The notes beneath the pieces are model-generated. The model worked only from the letters and a program-made list of their open reading frames with translations, had not been told where the DNA came from and made no database searches. Positions 54,601 through 64,000 of a stretch of DNA of 64,000 bases are shown piece after piece (the stretch's first letter is position 1; every line of letters starts with the position of its first letter). The translations under genes and the position numbers were made by a program. Origin of the DNA: Diploptera punctata (Eukaryota; Arthropoda; Insecta; Blattodea; Blaberidae); the NCBI GenBank assembly GCA_030220185.1, contig JASPKZ010004955.1:1426001-1490000 (forward strand). The letters are read 5' to 3'.

Positions 54601-56089
54601 ATCTGATCGCATTGTTGATAGCAAGAGTTATCTGCCATCGGATGTTCAATGATGTAATGGATTGCACACTGATGTACAGAATCAGAGGTCCAGGGTTAGA
54701 TTCCTGGTTCAGCCATTAATTTATTTTTAAAAAATTAGAATCATTGTTGGAAAATATCATCCTGATTTGTATTCTGGACTGGTGGAGTTTCGAAAAGAGC
54801 AGGCGCATACATACACTATCGTAGCAGAATTAAGTGTGGGAAGTCAAGTTAAGGCAAGTCTAAAAAAGAAATGGGTGGCTTCAGAAAGAATTAAAAATAT
54901 AATTAGCAATTCTGTATACAAGGAAGAATGCATTTTGCAATACTTGTGTGCATTAGCACATGCAATCCATATGCATATGAAATTGTATGTCTAACTTTCG
55001 TTATATTTATTTAATGAAAAATTGTTAGGAAATGTGGATTAAGACTTTTTTTAGGAATTATAAATTTAGGAAAAATATTTTGTAAGGAAAATGTCTGGGA
55101 ATGAGTCAAATCAAAGATTGTTTCAAACTGACACAGGCTGTAAATTGGATTGGTCAATATTCAGTATCTAGTGTATAAAGAAAACAGTCACAAATAAGTT
55201 TTTGTGGTTGTAATTTATTTAGCAAGCTTTTCTGGGAGGATTTAGAGTTCAAGATGTACATAAAATTCATGTTTTCACCAGACAAGACATTGTTCATAGT
55301 TATAAAATGTAGGATTGGTATTGATGATATAAATGTCTCACTTATAATGGAATGACACACACCACAGGAGTGTAGCGTGTAGCTTTTGATACTAAGCACT
55401 GAGTGTAGTGGAGTGAGAGGCTAAGTATGAATGTAACACAAAGTAGCTCTGTGCCAAAGAGCTGCTTTGTATGTGTTGGTGCCATACACTGATTTATGTT
55501 ATTCTCTTATTGCACTCACTGCCATTCCTTGCTTGGCTCCATCGTGGCAAACCGTCTGGTAAGTTGTGCACGTGTGTGCGTGTATGTATGATGTCATATG
55601 CATGAGAAAGTAGACTTGTATTAATAAAATTGTTTTCCCTAATAATAAATTATGTATGGCAAATTCTCAACTATCCAGTCTGATTATAGTCACTGTAACC
55701 ATTTTGAGGTTTTTTTCTTCTTCTTCTTCTTCTTGGTACTTCTGTAGTCCTACGGGAATCGACATTACTGAAAGACAATTTTTTTCCTTGGATTTCAGAG
55801 CTTGATTCAAGGTTTAATCACTGACGTTAGGTAATTTTATAATGTGATGTAAGAAAATGGTGAGTGTCTCACTGATAGCATGGTTCCTGGTGAGTGCACT
55901 TTATGACCTCATATGATTACTATAATGTATTGATACAAAATTTAATACCTTACTTCAAGAGAGGAAAGAAGATTATGGATATTTAAGAATAAAGTGCTTA
56001 GAAAAATGTTTTGATCAAAGAAAGGGAAACAGGCAAATGAATGGAGAAAACTATATAACAGTGATAAGATAAGAGTTAAAAATTAAAAT
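54601..56089. other. Non-coding, with one tRNA-like scrap
   Basis: 54648-54716 contains a B-box-like 'ccagggttagattcctgg' after 'gatgtaatggattgcacac', perhaps an eroded SINE head. A (ttc)n tract lies near 55717-55737. The open frames at 54767-54994 and 55154-55399 show no domain. Confidence 0.4.
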
Positions 56090-56170
56090 GTACCTGTTGG
56101 TAAGGTGCCGTCGTCCTCAACTTTGTTAAAATGGTATATATAAAATTAACTGGATGCCTTTCGGAAGTTA

Positions 56171-57064
56171 AGAGGGTGAATCAAATATAAACCGGAATTA
56201 TTGTTAACAATTTTATTGAATTAACAAAAAAATACAAAACCACCACCTCATTTTTCTACATAGTCTCCTGCATTTCCAACACACTTTTGCCATCGAGTTG
56301 GCAACTTTTTGATTCCGTCCTTGAAGAATGATGGATGATGTGTAGTCAGCCAGTTGTGCATGAACTCCTCTACTGCTGTATTGTCACCAAACCGCCTTCC
56401 TCCCAGGTCTTCTTTCAGTGGCCCAAAAAAATTACCATTTGTCACAGGGTGACAAATCTGGACTGTAAGGAGGATGTTCCAGAGATGTCCAATGCATTTT
56501 CATCAGTTTTTCTTGTGTCAACCGAGCAGTGTGTGGCCTTGCATTGTCATGCAGCACAATCACATTTCGGATCGGTTTCCGGCGGTGCTTGTTGCGATAT
56601 GCTGCTTTTGTCTCGTCCAAAAGCTGTCAGTAGTACTCTGCATTCACTGTTCGTCGTTCATGAAGGAAATCCACTAGCAAAACTCCATCAGAGTCCCTAA
56701 AAACAGTCGCAAGGACCTTTGTTCATTGCCGTCTTTGGTGGGGCTCATTTTCCACTGAATCCCGGCCCGCTAAAATTTTTTTGCGCCAATCATACACCTG
56801 CATCTTCGAAAGGGTTGCTTCCCTGAACTGTGCATGGAGCCTTCTCAAAATTTCAAATACTTAATAATAATGCGTTGCGCAACAGACGTGTGTACCTCTT
56901 GCTCGCTCATGGCATACTGAAGCAAGCGGCCGCTCTTCGGAGTGCGACACATCAAGATCCCTACTCCAGATACCCCCACCAACTTCCCCTCCAAACCGAA
57001 ATTTTTGCAGTATGCTACCAGAGCCTCCAGATACAAATTCCGGTTTATATTTGATCCATCCTCG
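56171..57064 (-). mobile_element. Mariner (Mos1/Hsmar1-like, DD34D), internally deleted
   Basis: Ends 'agagggtgaatcaaatataa' and '..ttatatttgatccatcctcg' are imperfect inverted repeats, flanked by TA at 56169-56170 and 57065-57066. At 894 bp it is shorter than a full mariner (~1.3 kb). Its target is the hammerhead region of PLE D. Confidence 0.85.
56248..56920 (-). pseudogene. Mariner transposase relic lacking the first catalytic Asp
   Basis: The N-terminal part at about 56920-56735 includes 'SVAQRIIIKYL' and 'REATLSKMQVYDWRKKILAG' (helix-turn-helix), ending 'VENEPHQRR'. The sequence then jumps to 'KVLATVFRDSDGVLLVDFLH', 'ERRTVNAEYY', so roughly the second helix-turn-helix and first Asp block are deleted. 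Frame 56620-56432 has 'VIVLHDNARPHTA' (second Asp) and 'LEHPPYSPDLSPCD' (third Asp); 56445-56248 is the C-terminus. Also frameshifted. Confidence 0.85.
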
Positions 57065-57088
57065 TAACTTCCATCATCAGCATGTTGA
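57065..57088 (-). ncRNA. Hammerhead core of PLE D, right part (split)
   Basis: Minus strand ctgatgatggaagtta (about 57082-57065). The remaining part 'acttccgaaaggc' lies beyond the mariner at 56170-56156. Excising the mariner at its TA restores ctgatga, stem ggaagt/acttcc and gaaa, a typical hammerhead stem-II arrangement. Confidence 0.65.
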
Positions 57089-58715
57089 GCTTCTGCTACT
57101 AGTTGTTGTTAGCGATAATGTGTTTGTAGCAGCAACTGACTTGTTTTTGACGATCTCGTATAATGGGTTGTTTGACTGGGGTGCGTTCTCATTAAGAAGT
57201 AAGGTGTTGTTTATTTCCTTTATAATTTTGAGGTCTTCAAACATGTTTATCTTTGCTGGAATGCTTTCACTGTGAATTATTATAAGAGTATTTTCTATTG
57301 TGTTCATTTGGTGACCCGTGTTAATGAGATGTTTAATGTAGCTTGATTTATCATCCGCATAATGAAATCTTTTAGGTGTTCGTTATATCTTATATTGAAA
57401 TTTCTGCTTGTCCTGCCAATATAAAATTTATTACAATCTTTACATGTTAGTTTGTAGACTCCCTTGTTGTTGAATTTGCTGTGTTCTTCTATGCCATTGT
57501 ATATTATGTTGTTTAATTTGTTTCCTGTTTTATAAGCTATGTTAATGTTTTTAGTTATTTTTTCAAGGTTCTGGCTAGTTTTGTGGTTTCATTTCCTGTG
57601 TATGTTAATATTACCCATGTTTTATTATTATCTGATTCTCTTTTCAAGTTTTGTTATATTGCTTGCGTCATTTTTTCTTTTTTGTTTCTTTATAAGCTTA
57701 TCAATGATTTGTTTGTTGAAACCGTTGCTTTTTGCCATGTTTTTAATATATTGTAATTCTTTGTTATAATTTGTTTTGTTCAAGGGTAATTTTGACATTC
57801 TGTTAATTAAACTATTAAATGTGCTGATTTTATGTTGGTATGGGTGTCTAGATTTGTTATTAGTGGTGAGCATATTATTTGTGGATTTGCAGAAAATACT
57901 TATTTCAAGTTTCTTCTTTTCTATGTTTTTCGTTATGGTTAGGTCTAGATAGTTTATTTTGCTATTAAGTTTTAACTCCTCCGTGAATTCTATTTTATGA
58001 TGTATATTGTTTAGTTCTAGCAAATTTCCTTTTCCTTTCTGCTCTCATTTTCATAAATAATCATGATGTCATCCACATATCTTGTAATTAGCTTTATATT
58101 GAAATTATTTATTAAATTTTCATAATATTTATTTTCCAAATCTTGTAAAAACATTTCAGCTATTATACCTGATGTGGGTGATTCCATCTTCTTGTTCATA
58201 TATTTAGTTATTAAATTGCAAATAATTTTGCTTTATTATAGTATTTGTGACCGTGTATAGTTGATTTCTGTATTCTGTGTTTAAGTTACTGTTATTTTTT
58301 TATGTTCAAAGTTCCCTTTATTGGAATGTTAGTGTGTAGGTTCTTTATGTCAAATGACGCCATTTTCATATTCTTGTTTATTTCTATACTTGTAAGTTTA
58401 TCTGCTAAATCATATGTATTTTTTATTGTGTATTTATCTTCTAATTTTATGTCTTTTTTAAGTTTTTGAGCAATTAATATGGAAATTTTGTAATTAGAGG
58501 CATTTATGCAGTTGTCTACTGGCCGCATTGGGTTATTGTTTTTATGTATTTTAGGTAAAACTTTCATTATCGGTACTATTGGATTGTTAGTTATAAACTC
58601 ATATGTATATTTGTTAGATTCATTGCTCGGTATAATCATTGGACATGTTTTGAATAGTTCTTTTAATTTTCTATTAAATTTAGCTGTTGGATCTTGTTGT
58701 TGCCTTCTATCTGCC
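57080..58715 (-). pseudogene. PLE D RT plus GIY-YIG endonuclease, several frameshifts
   Basis: 58639-58292: 'PIMKVLPKIHKNNNPMRPV', 'KMASFDIKNLHTNIPI' (motif A). 58199-58017: 'ESPTSGIIAEMFLQDLE' (motif B; usual Gly before Ser-Pro-Thr is Glu), 'RYVDDIMIIYEN' (motif C). 58023-57628: 'KINYLDLTITKN', 'HPYQHKISTFNSLINRMSKL', 'NGFNKQIIDKLIKKQK'. From about 57500: 'GVYKLTCKDCNKFYIGRTSR' and 'YNEHLKRF' (GIY-YIG endonuclease), continuing to 57307-57077 ('NTGHQMNTIENT..'). Bases are missing between motifs A and B. Dead copy. Confidence 0.85.
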
Positions 58716-58924
58716 TAGTGTGAAATATGAAACATGAAAAGTGGAATGGGTGATTTTAGAACGTACACTGCTTTGCTAAATACTGCCTTTGGTTTTAAGG
58801 AGGGTTATTAGTTTCAGAACAAGAAATTTACTTCAAAATATTAATTACACTGAAGATGCAAGTTGAATGACAGAAACTAAACATACTATACACTGAATAT
58901 CCGAAGATTATGGAAAAAGAAAGA

Positions 58925-59065
58925 AATCACTCTTTCAGCAACATAAACAAGTTGGTAGAACACTTGGCCCGGAAAGCCAAGTATCCCGGGTTCGTGTCTC
59001 GGTATAGGCGAAAATTTTTCTCTTCAAATATAACAGAAACATGTGTTTCTCCGTAAGAGTATTTA
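58925..59065 (+). repeat. SINE family 1 copy
   Basis: The head includes 'agttggtagaacacttggcc' and 'cggaaagccaag' (anticodon loop ccggaaa, GGA as at 5030) and B-box 'gggttcgtgtctcgg'. It is followed by 'gcgaaaatttttctcttcaa', the family junction, then 'aatataac'. Confidence 0.72.
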
Positions 59066-59639
59066 AAATGTTCTAAGAGATTTGAATTTCGAGTATAAAT
59101 ATTGAGAATCAATGTTTCTAAAAAATGAAATTTAGTTACCTACTTTATAAATTTTCATGGTATTTTTTTTATAAAGGAATATTTCTGTGGTATATAGAGA
59201 GAGTTATCTCTACTCAAGCTTTCTGATTGCAAATATATACCTAAAAATGTGGCTGTAGTGATACTTGGTTTAATTTCATGATTAGTGTTACAAAGATTTA
59301 ACCTGAAGTCCCAAAATTACCTGTTATTCTAAAATACACCATTATGAGATAAATTCACAACTATATAAAAATTTGTGTTAATTTCTAGCTGGACAACTCA
59401 TTTTTTACAATTTAATGGAGAATCTAACATATCTCAAACTCCATTTCGACAAAAAATTGACTTGCCTCTTTTCCTCGACCCTTCATATATATATATAATT
59501 AGCCTTATGGTCTTATCAGAGTTTAGTGAGGTCCAAGGTCCAATTCCCATTCAGAAAAAGAATATTTCCTTGAGGGGAATTATTTCTGCTGTTGCCTATG
59601 CGTATAGTCTAAAATTTAGGGGAAGTCAAGTACTCCCCT
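59066..59639. other. Non-coding stretch
   Basis: No domain in the short frames here. Confidence 0.4.
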
Positions 59640-59785
59640 GGTGCTTCATTATCATTTGTCATCCATCATGTCATCGGTATAACACAACTTCCCCTTCCAG
59701 GAACCCCAATCTTAGAATTTGGTTATAATTCTCCCAATGCCATAAATATCTTAAAACATCCTGTAACATTGGACAAAAAAGTATG
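59640..59785 (+). repeat. SINE family 4 fragment (3' part)
   Basis: 'catccatcatgtcatcggta', 'ccccttccaggaaccccaat', 'ttctcccaatgcc' and 'acattggac' match, diverged, the 49160-49300 part of the 48918 copy. The head is missing or eroded. Confidence 0.65.
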
Positions 59786-60029
59786 TATTTACTTATTTAT
59801 GTTCATTGTTGTGATTAATCTGGATAATGGATTTATTTGCCATATTGATATCAAATTAACTAGAGATGGGTTCAACTTGGTACTTTAATTTGCATTAATA
59901 TTTTCAGTCTTTTAGGTATGTAATATTTGTATAATTCTAGAAATGTATGTTAAATATAACAGTCTGATTTCACCAATGAATATTGAATTCATAATATCCA
60001 AAGGGAAGTTTAAAAAAGGAAGTTATAAC

Positions 60030-60160
60030 GACTGACCACATGTCACAGCTATACTGTCTAGTTGACTGACAATCTCTGTGATTGATACATGTGAATGTGA
60101 GACCTAGTAGGGCAAGGGCCTTCTAGGCTTATGCTCCATAGATGTTACAAAGTTAATTGA
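60030..60160 (+). repeat. SINE family 2 fragment (3' part)
   Basis: 'gactgaccacatgtcaca', 'ctctgtgattgatacatgtg', 'gggcaagggccttctaggct' match the 3' half of the family. Confidence 0.7.
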
Positions 60161-61045
60161 AGGGCTCCCTAAAAAAAAGAATGTGGGAAGGTGATATTAC
60201 AATTAATGCAATATTACCTGTAATCTTTCCTATAGTTTAATAGCATTTGAGATTCTAGAGCCTCAGGTTCATACCGACCAATCTGACGGGAGTCATTAAC
60301 CCTTCAGAGCAGGTGGAGTTAAATGGCTGGTAATACCCTGTTGCAGGAGGAGATTCACGAGTATTTAAATCCAACCATTCAGTGCCAGCATTCCAATAAC
60401 ACATTTAAATGGAAATATCTTGAGTAATTTAAATGTTTTTGCAATTCATTTATGATGAACCCTTAATATAATATTTAATTAATTAAATTTATTACGGTTC
60501 TCATGTAACATCTCTGCATGTGTAGACTTATTTATGATTGTTGTGCCACAGTTGAAATACGTCCTGTTTGTAAGTTTCTCCCATAAGTAGCACAGTGAAT
60601 TGCACTAGGAATTCAGAGAACCGGCTCTACTTAACAACTAAATGAAATATTTACACAAAGAGAAGGGTCTTCGGAAAAAAAAACAGAATGAACTTCAAAA
60701 ATTGGTGTGATAAATCTTCAAAGTGTAAACCAGCAGTTTGACACTCGGGCACCAATAAGTGTATTTTTTTCCCTTTGTTTACTTTGTTCATGTTTATTAC
60801 AAACACATTGTGTCGCCTGGTCTACTTGGAATACTGGTCTGTTACCATTTCTGCACTGGCCTATAGAGAATTTACTCATATGTTTAGTTACACTTATAGT
60901 AGCGTCAGATCATAACTGTCAGTGCTATTTATAATTCTTTGACGGGCCCATCAGAGGCAAAGATTGATTCATCTTTCCTATATAGATTTACTGATATATA
61001 TTAATTAACAATAATTCCTGAAACACACTGTAGTAATTTAAACTC
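60161..61045. other. Non-coding stretch
   Basis: No gene or element recognised. 60240-60380 is slightly GC-richer, but no homology is evident. Confidence 0.4.
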
Positions 61046-61048
61046 AAT

Positions 61049-61338
61049 ACGTAGTGGTTAAGGCACTGAGCTACAAGCCGGAGGGTCGAGGGTTCAAGTC
61101 CCGTTGCGGTCAGGATTTTTAAACTGACCCAAACCCTCTGGCGGCACTATGGCCCTGGGGTCGACTCAGCCTCTAACAGAAATGAGTACCAGACGCTTGT
61201 TCTGGGGTAAAGGCGGCCGTCACGCAGGGCTGACAACCCGGCTGACATAAAAAGTGCCGATTGTCTAGAAAAGGTGGGAGCCTTAACCTCCTATTACCCC
61301 AAGGGCCTCCGGGTCTGTTGTGGGATCACTTTACTTAC
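61049..61338 (+). repeat. SINE family 3, copy 2
   Basis: Head 'tacgtagtggttaaggcact' and B-box 'gggttcaagtcccgttgcgg'; the body is nearly identical to 50428-50726. The high similarity suggests recent activity. Confidence 0.9.
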
Positions 61339-61339
61339 A

Positions 61340-62195
61340 TTATTTACAACCATGAAAGCTAGAAAGGAAAGGGGAGCTAATGTAACCTTGAGAAAGCTCG
61401 TAAACAGGAAATGTACAAGACAGCTGTAGCATAGCTAGCAAATACAATAATTAGACATTCTTGTTTACTTAAAATAAGATTTAATATTTCAATTGTATAT
61501 CTGAAGTTGAAATATGAAAATATATTAAACATAAGTTATACTTGATCATTCTAAAGTTTTAAGAAAACAATAATAATAACAAAAGTAATAAATCTTTACA
61601 CACACAAATACCCATGCATACCTTTTTAGTCCAGCCTAGGGTACCCTACCCTGGCTTACCGGACCAAACTCAAAACAGCTCTCCTTGAGCGCACGTCCTT
61701 CAGACGATAACGAAAACTAACTGAATGAATTGAAAGAATGAATGAATGATACAGTTTACCACTTGAATCGCCTATTTGAGAGTTCCGTGGTAGGGGGGAA
61801 GTTGCACACTACAAACAGAGCAAAGGGAGGGGAAGGAAGGAGGGTGGGAGTAAATGCAAAGAGAAAGAAAATTGGCATAGTTCACTAATCTCACTCTAGA
61901 GGGAGGATAACAGTACAGATGTTTCGTACCGAAATAGCACTTTCGATACAACATTGCTTTTATGGGTTGACCTTTTTTCTTATAGAGGGGGAAAGGCAGC
62001 TTTCTCCAAATGTGTCTTTCTAACACTTTGGAAACATTATTTTAGGTCGTGTGCCTTCAAAAAAATTGTCTTTCTACACATGAGACCTGTTGTGCTAAAA
62101 AACCTTCATCAACCCTAAATTTCAATGTCTTTCTTCTGGTTTCCAAGGTAAAACCAGTTGATGATATATGACTATAATAGCTTCACCGGAGGTGT
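61340..62195. other. Non-coding stretch
   Basis: A purine-rich patch at 61790-61870 and a (gaat)n patch near 61720-61750. No gene recognised. Confidence 0.4.
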
Positions 62196-62199
62196 GGAT

Positions 62200-62455
62200 T
62201 TGAAAGATCAACATGATGCAAGCTGGAAGATAGAGGGTTCGAGTCCCGGTGGATCAGAATTTTTAAACTGAACCAAACCTTCAGGCAGCACTGTGACCTA
62301 GGGGTTGACTCAGCCTCTAACTGAAATGAGTACCAGATGCTTGTTATGGTCCGTCAGACAGAGATAAGTACCGATAGTCAAGAAAAAGTGGGAGCCTTAA
62401 CCTCCTAATATCCCAAGGAGCTCCTAAGGTCTGTAGTGGACTACTTTACCTTTTA
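62200..62455 (+). repeat. SINE family 3, copy 3 (diverged)
   Basis: B-box 'gggttcgagtcccggtggat', then 'tcagcctctaactgaaatga', 'gagtaccagatgcttgt', 'gggagccttaacctcctaat'. Internal deletion of the 'ggcggccgtcacgcaggg' block. Confidence 0.85.
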
Positions 62456-62790
62456 GATACTGAGTGAATAGTAGACTAACTACCTTTCCATAATGTAAGG
62501 GTATCATCAATTGAAATATATATATGTATCTGAAATTTACTGTAGTGGTGCTGTACTATAGCGTAAATTAGATATAACTTTGTTGGGCCTTTATATGTAC
62601 TGAATTTTGCAACATTATTATTAAAAATGAAGAGATTTGAAAATAGATTCAATTTGATAGACAAGCTAATCTACAAAAAAAAAAAAAAAGCAAATTTATT
62701 TTTCTAAGAAATATATGTCATGTTGCTCCACATCTGGTGAAGAATTCAACCTGCGTACATGTCACGTACTTCCACACTGACGGGTTAAAG

Positions 62791-63452
62791 TAGGGTGTCC
62801 ATTCATCCTGTTTTTACCAGGACAGTCCTGTTTTTTTTTTTTTTTTGAAAATGCCCTGCTGTCCCGAAAGTTTTCTTGGGGGCACTCAAATGTCCTGCTT
62901 TTTGGATGATGCTTTGTCAGTGTATTTATGAATGGCGACTTCTTTTGTTCTTTACTATGTAATTGTAAATATGAATGTTAGAAAGTGTCAGTTGTATGAC
63001 CACGATGCAGTGTATGGTCTATAAATCTTTGTTTTTTACTTACATATATTGGTAACTGGTACATTTTTCAAATTGTCAATCCATGGTCAGTGCAGCCAAT
63101 GTCGGAGATTTCCTGCTGATTCTGGTACTTTGGCAGTGGAGAAATACAAAGGATGAAAGAGATTTAGTTGGTGGATTTTTATACCCCTTGCAGCGATAAA
63201 TAAATATTTTTAAGCATTAATTAACAGTGACTTTAGTGGTTTTTAATTAATGTAGCTTAATTTTGTAATTTTAATGGACAATAAAAAATAGTCATAACTT
63301 ATATGTGCAATTAGTATAATTTGTTTCATACAATTATTGAAACTTTCTTTTATATTTTGTTAATGTCACACCTTTTTTTAAAATGTTCCATGTTTTTCCT
63401 TTAATTTTTTGGACTTGTCCCCTTTTACATTGAAAGTATTCTGGACACCCTA
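62791..63452. mobile_element. hAT-like MITE, 662 bp
   Basis: Ends tagggtgtcca (62791) and ..tctggacacccta (63452) are inverted; flanks ggttaaag and cattaaag share 6 of 8 bases. The interior has no transposase. Short conserved ends and a likely 8-bp duplication suggest hAT. Confidence 0.65.
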
Positions 63453-63460
63453 CATTAAAG

Positions 63461-64000
63461 CAATTGCTGAGTTAAAATTTCATTACAAGATCCCACTTCA
63501 TTATAATCATATCAGTAACCCATCAGCGTGGAATGACGTGCAGTGCCCGCATAAAATAAACACTACTTCTCTGCGGAGTGCTGATCGAGCATGTTCAACA
63601 TGCACCACATTTGTTTTATTATGATTCTTAATGAAAATATACCAAGAAAACAGGCTTTATGAACTGCCATCTCATAGAGGAGATATTAAAATTTCCTTTA
63701 ACATAGAATATATATTTAAATGCTGGGGGGTTAAAAATATTAAATCAGTGAATTTCTACAGATAATACACTAAAGATGTAAAATAAAAAAATACACTCCT
63801 TACTTGGTACAACCAAAGATTCTAGATGCAGTGTGACTCTAGTCTATCTTGGTAGACGAGTGGTTACCATGCTCACTTCTGGTTCCAAGGTTCATTTGTT
63901 GTTTCTGTGTGGCATTCTAAGTACCGGTAAACTATCACTTCAGCTTCATTGATGCATCTGTATGAAAGATTGCCATTTTTTGATTGTGCTTAGTCTCATT
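63461..64000. other. Non-coding; repeat similarity and a tRNA-like scrap
   Basis: 63745-63850 resembles 9297-9400. 63853-63900 ('tagacgagtggttaccatgc', 'ggttcatttg') looks like an eroded tRNA-like head at the window edge. Confidence 0.4.

Larger units (their letters stand above)
56090..58715 (-). mobile_element. Penelope-like element D, interrupted by a mariner
   Basis: Minus strand from 58715: RT, GIY-YIG endonuclease, then a terminus with a hammerhead core split by the mariner at 56171-57064. The element resumes from 56170 to about 56090 ('aacttccgaaaggcatcc', then a tail). Different PLE lineage from A/B and C. Confidence 0.82.

Noticed and set aside
55717..55800. LINE 3' end on the minus strand, from the (ttc)n tract
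   Set aside because: The simple repeat is similar to the (gaa)n tails, but the adjacent sequence does not match the LINE C-terminus.
61772..62026. 84-codon minus-strand frame
   Set aside because: Low-complexity translation of a purine-rich patch; no domain.

Overview
This is an AT-rich animal nuclear genome window. The mix of elements points to an insect: Tc1/mariner, rosa-like mariner, pogo/Tigger, piggyBac and hAT transposons, Penelope-like elements (PLEs), LINEs with and without RNase H, and several tRNA-derived SINE families. A large hemimetabolous genome such as a cockroach or termite would fit, but that is an inference. There are no operons, Shine-Dalgarno sites, rRNA genes or CRISPR arrays. 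No complete host gene is visible. The only host-like coding signal is a possible pair of exons at 29587-29845 and 31284-31320.

Layout. 1-5.1 kb: a SINE, a tandem duplication, a 343-bp foldback element, a tRNA-Tyr-like pseudogene, a four-unit 165-bp tandem array and a tRNA-like SINE head. 5.9-8.6 kb: a pair of inverted tRNA-like heads, then a decayed hAT element with TIRs and TSD. 10-12 kb: 147-bp tandem repeats around a relic of an uncharacterised repeat protein (called here the RFH family). 13-17.8 kb: a LINE split by a Tc1 element, a SINE with a perfect TSD, and a Tc1 element with an intact 343-residue transposase and ~150-bp TIRs. 18.4-23.7 kb: a hammerhead-like fragment, a second inverted tRNA-head pair, a pogo MITE and a rosa-like mariner. 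23.9-28.1 kb: two PLE copies head to head. 28.2-29.1 kb: a hAT-like MITE. 32-38.5 kb: another PLE carrying two LINE fragments and a pogo element with a Tigger nested in it, followed by an inverted partial PLE copy. 39.1-45.2 kb: a SINE, a piggyBac relic split by a Tc1 element, and a second RFH-family relic. 46.2-52.8 kb: a LINE with RNase H, tandem repeats, a SINE, a hammerhead-bearing inverted repeat, and a second hAT with an exact 8-bp TSD and a SINE inside it. 53-54.6 kb: a LINE relic split by a PLE-like inverted repeat. 56-58.7 kb: a PLE whose hammerhead motif is interrupted by a mariner. 58.9-64 kb: SINE copies and a hAT-like MITE.

The features do not work together as a pathway. They form a layered insertion record, and the nesting gives relative ages (for example PLE, then pogo, then Tigger). 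Almost every coding region is broken. The 16497-17528 Tc1 transposase is the exception: it is open and keeps its DD34E residues and flanking TIRs. Four PLE-type lineages and two short inverted or solo repeats carry hammerhead-ribozyme-like cores, a recurrent theme of the window.
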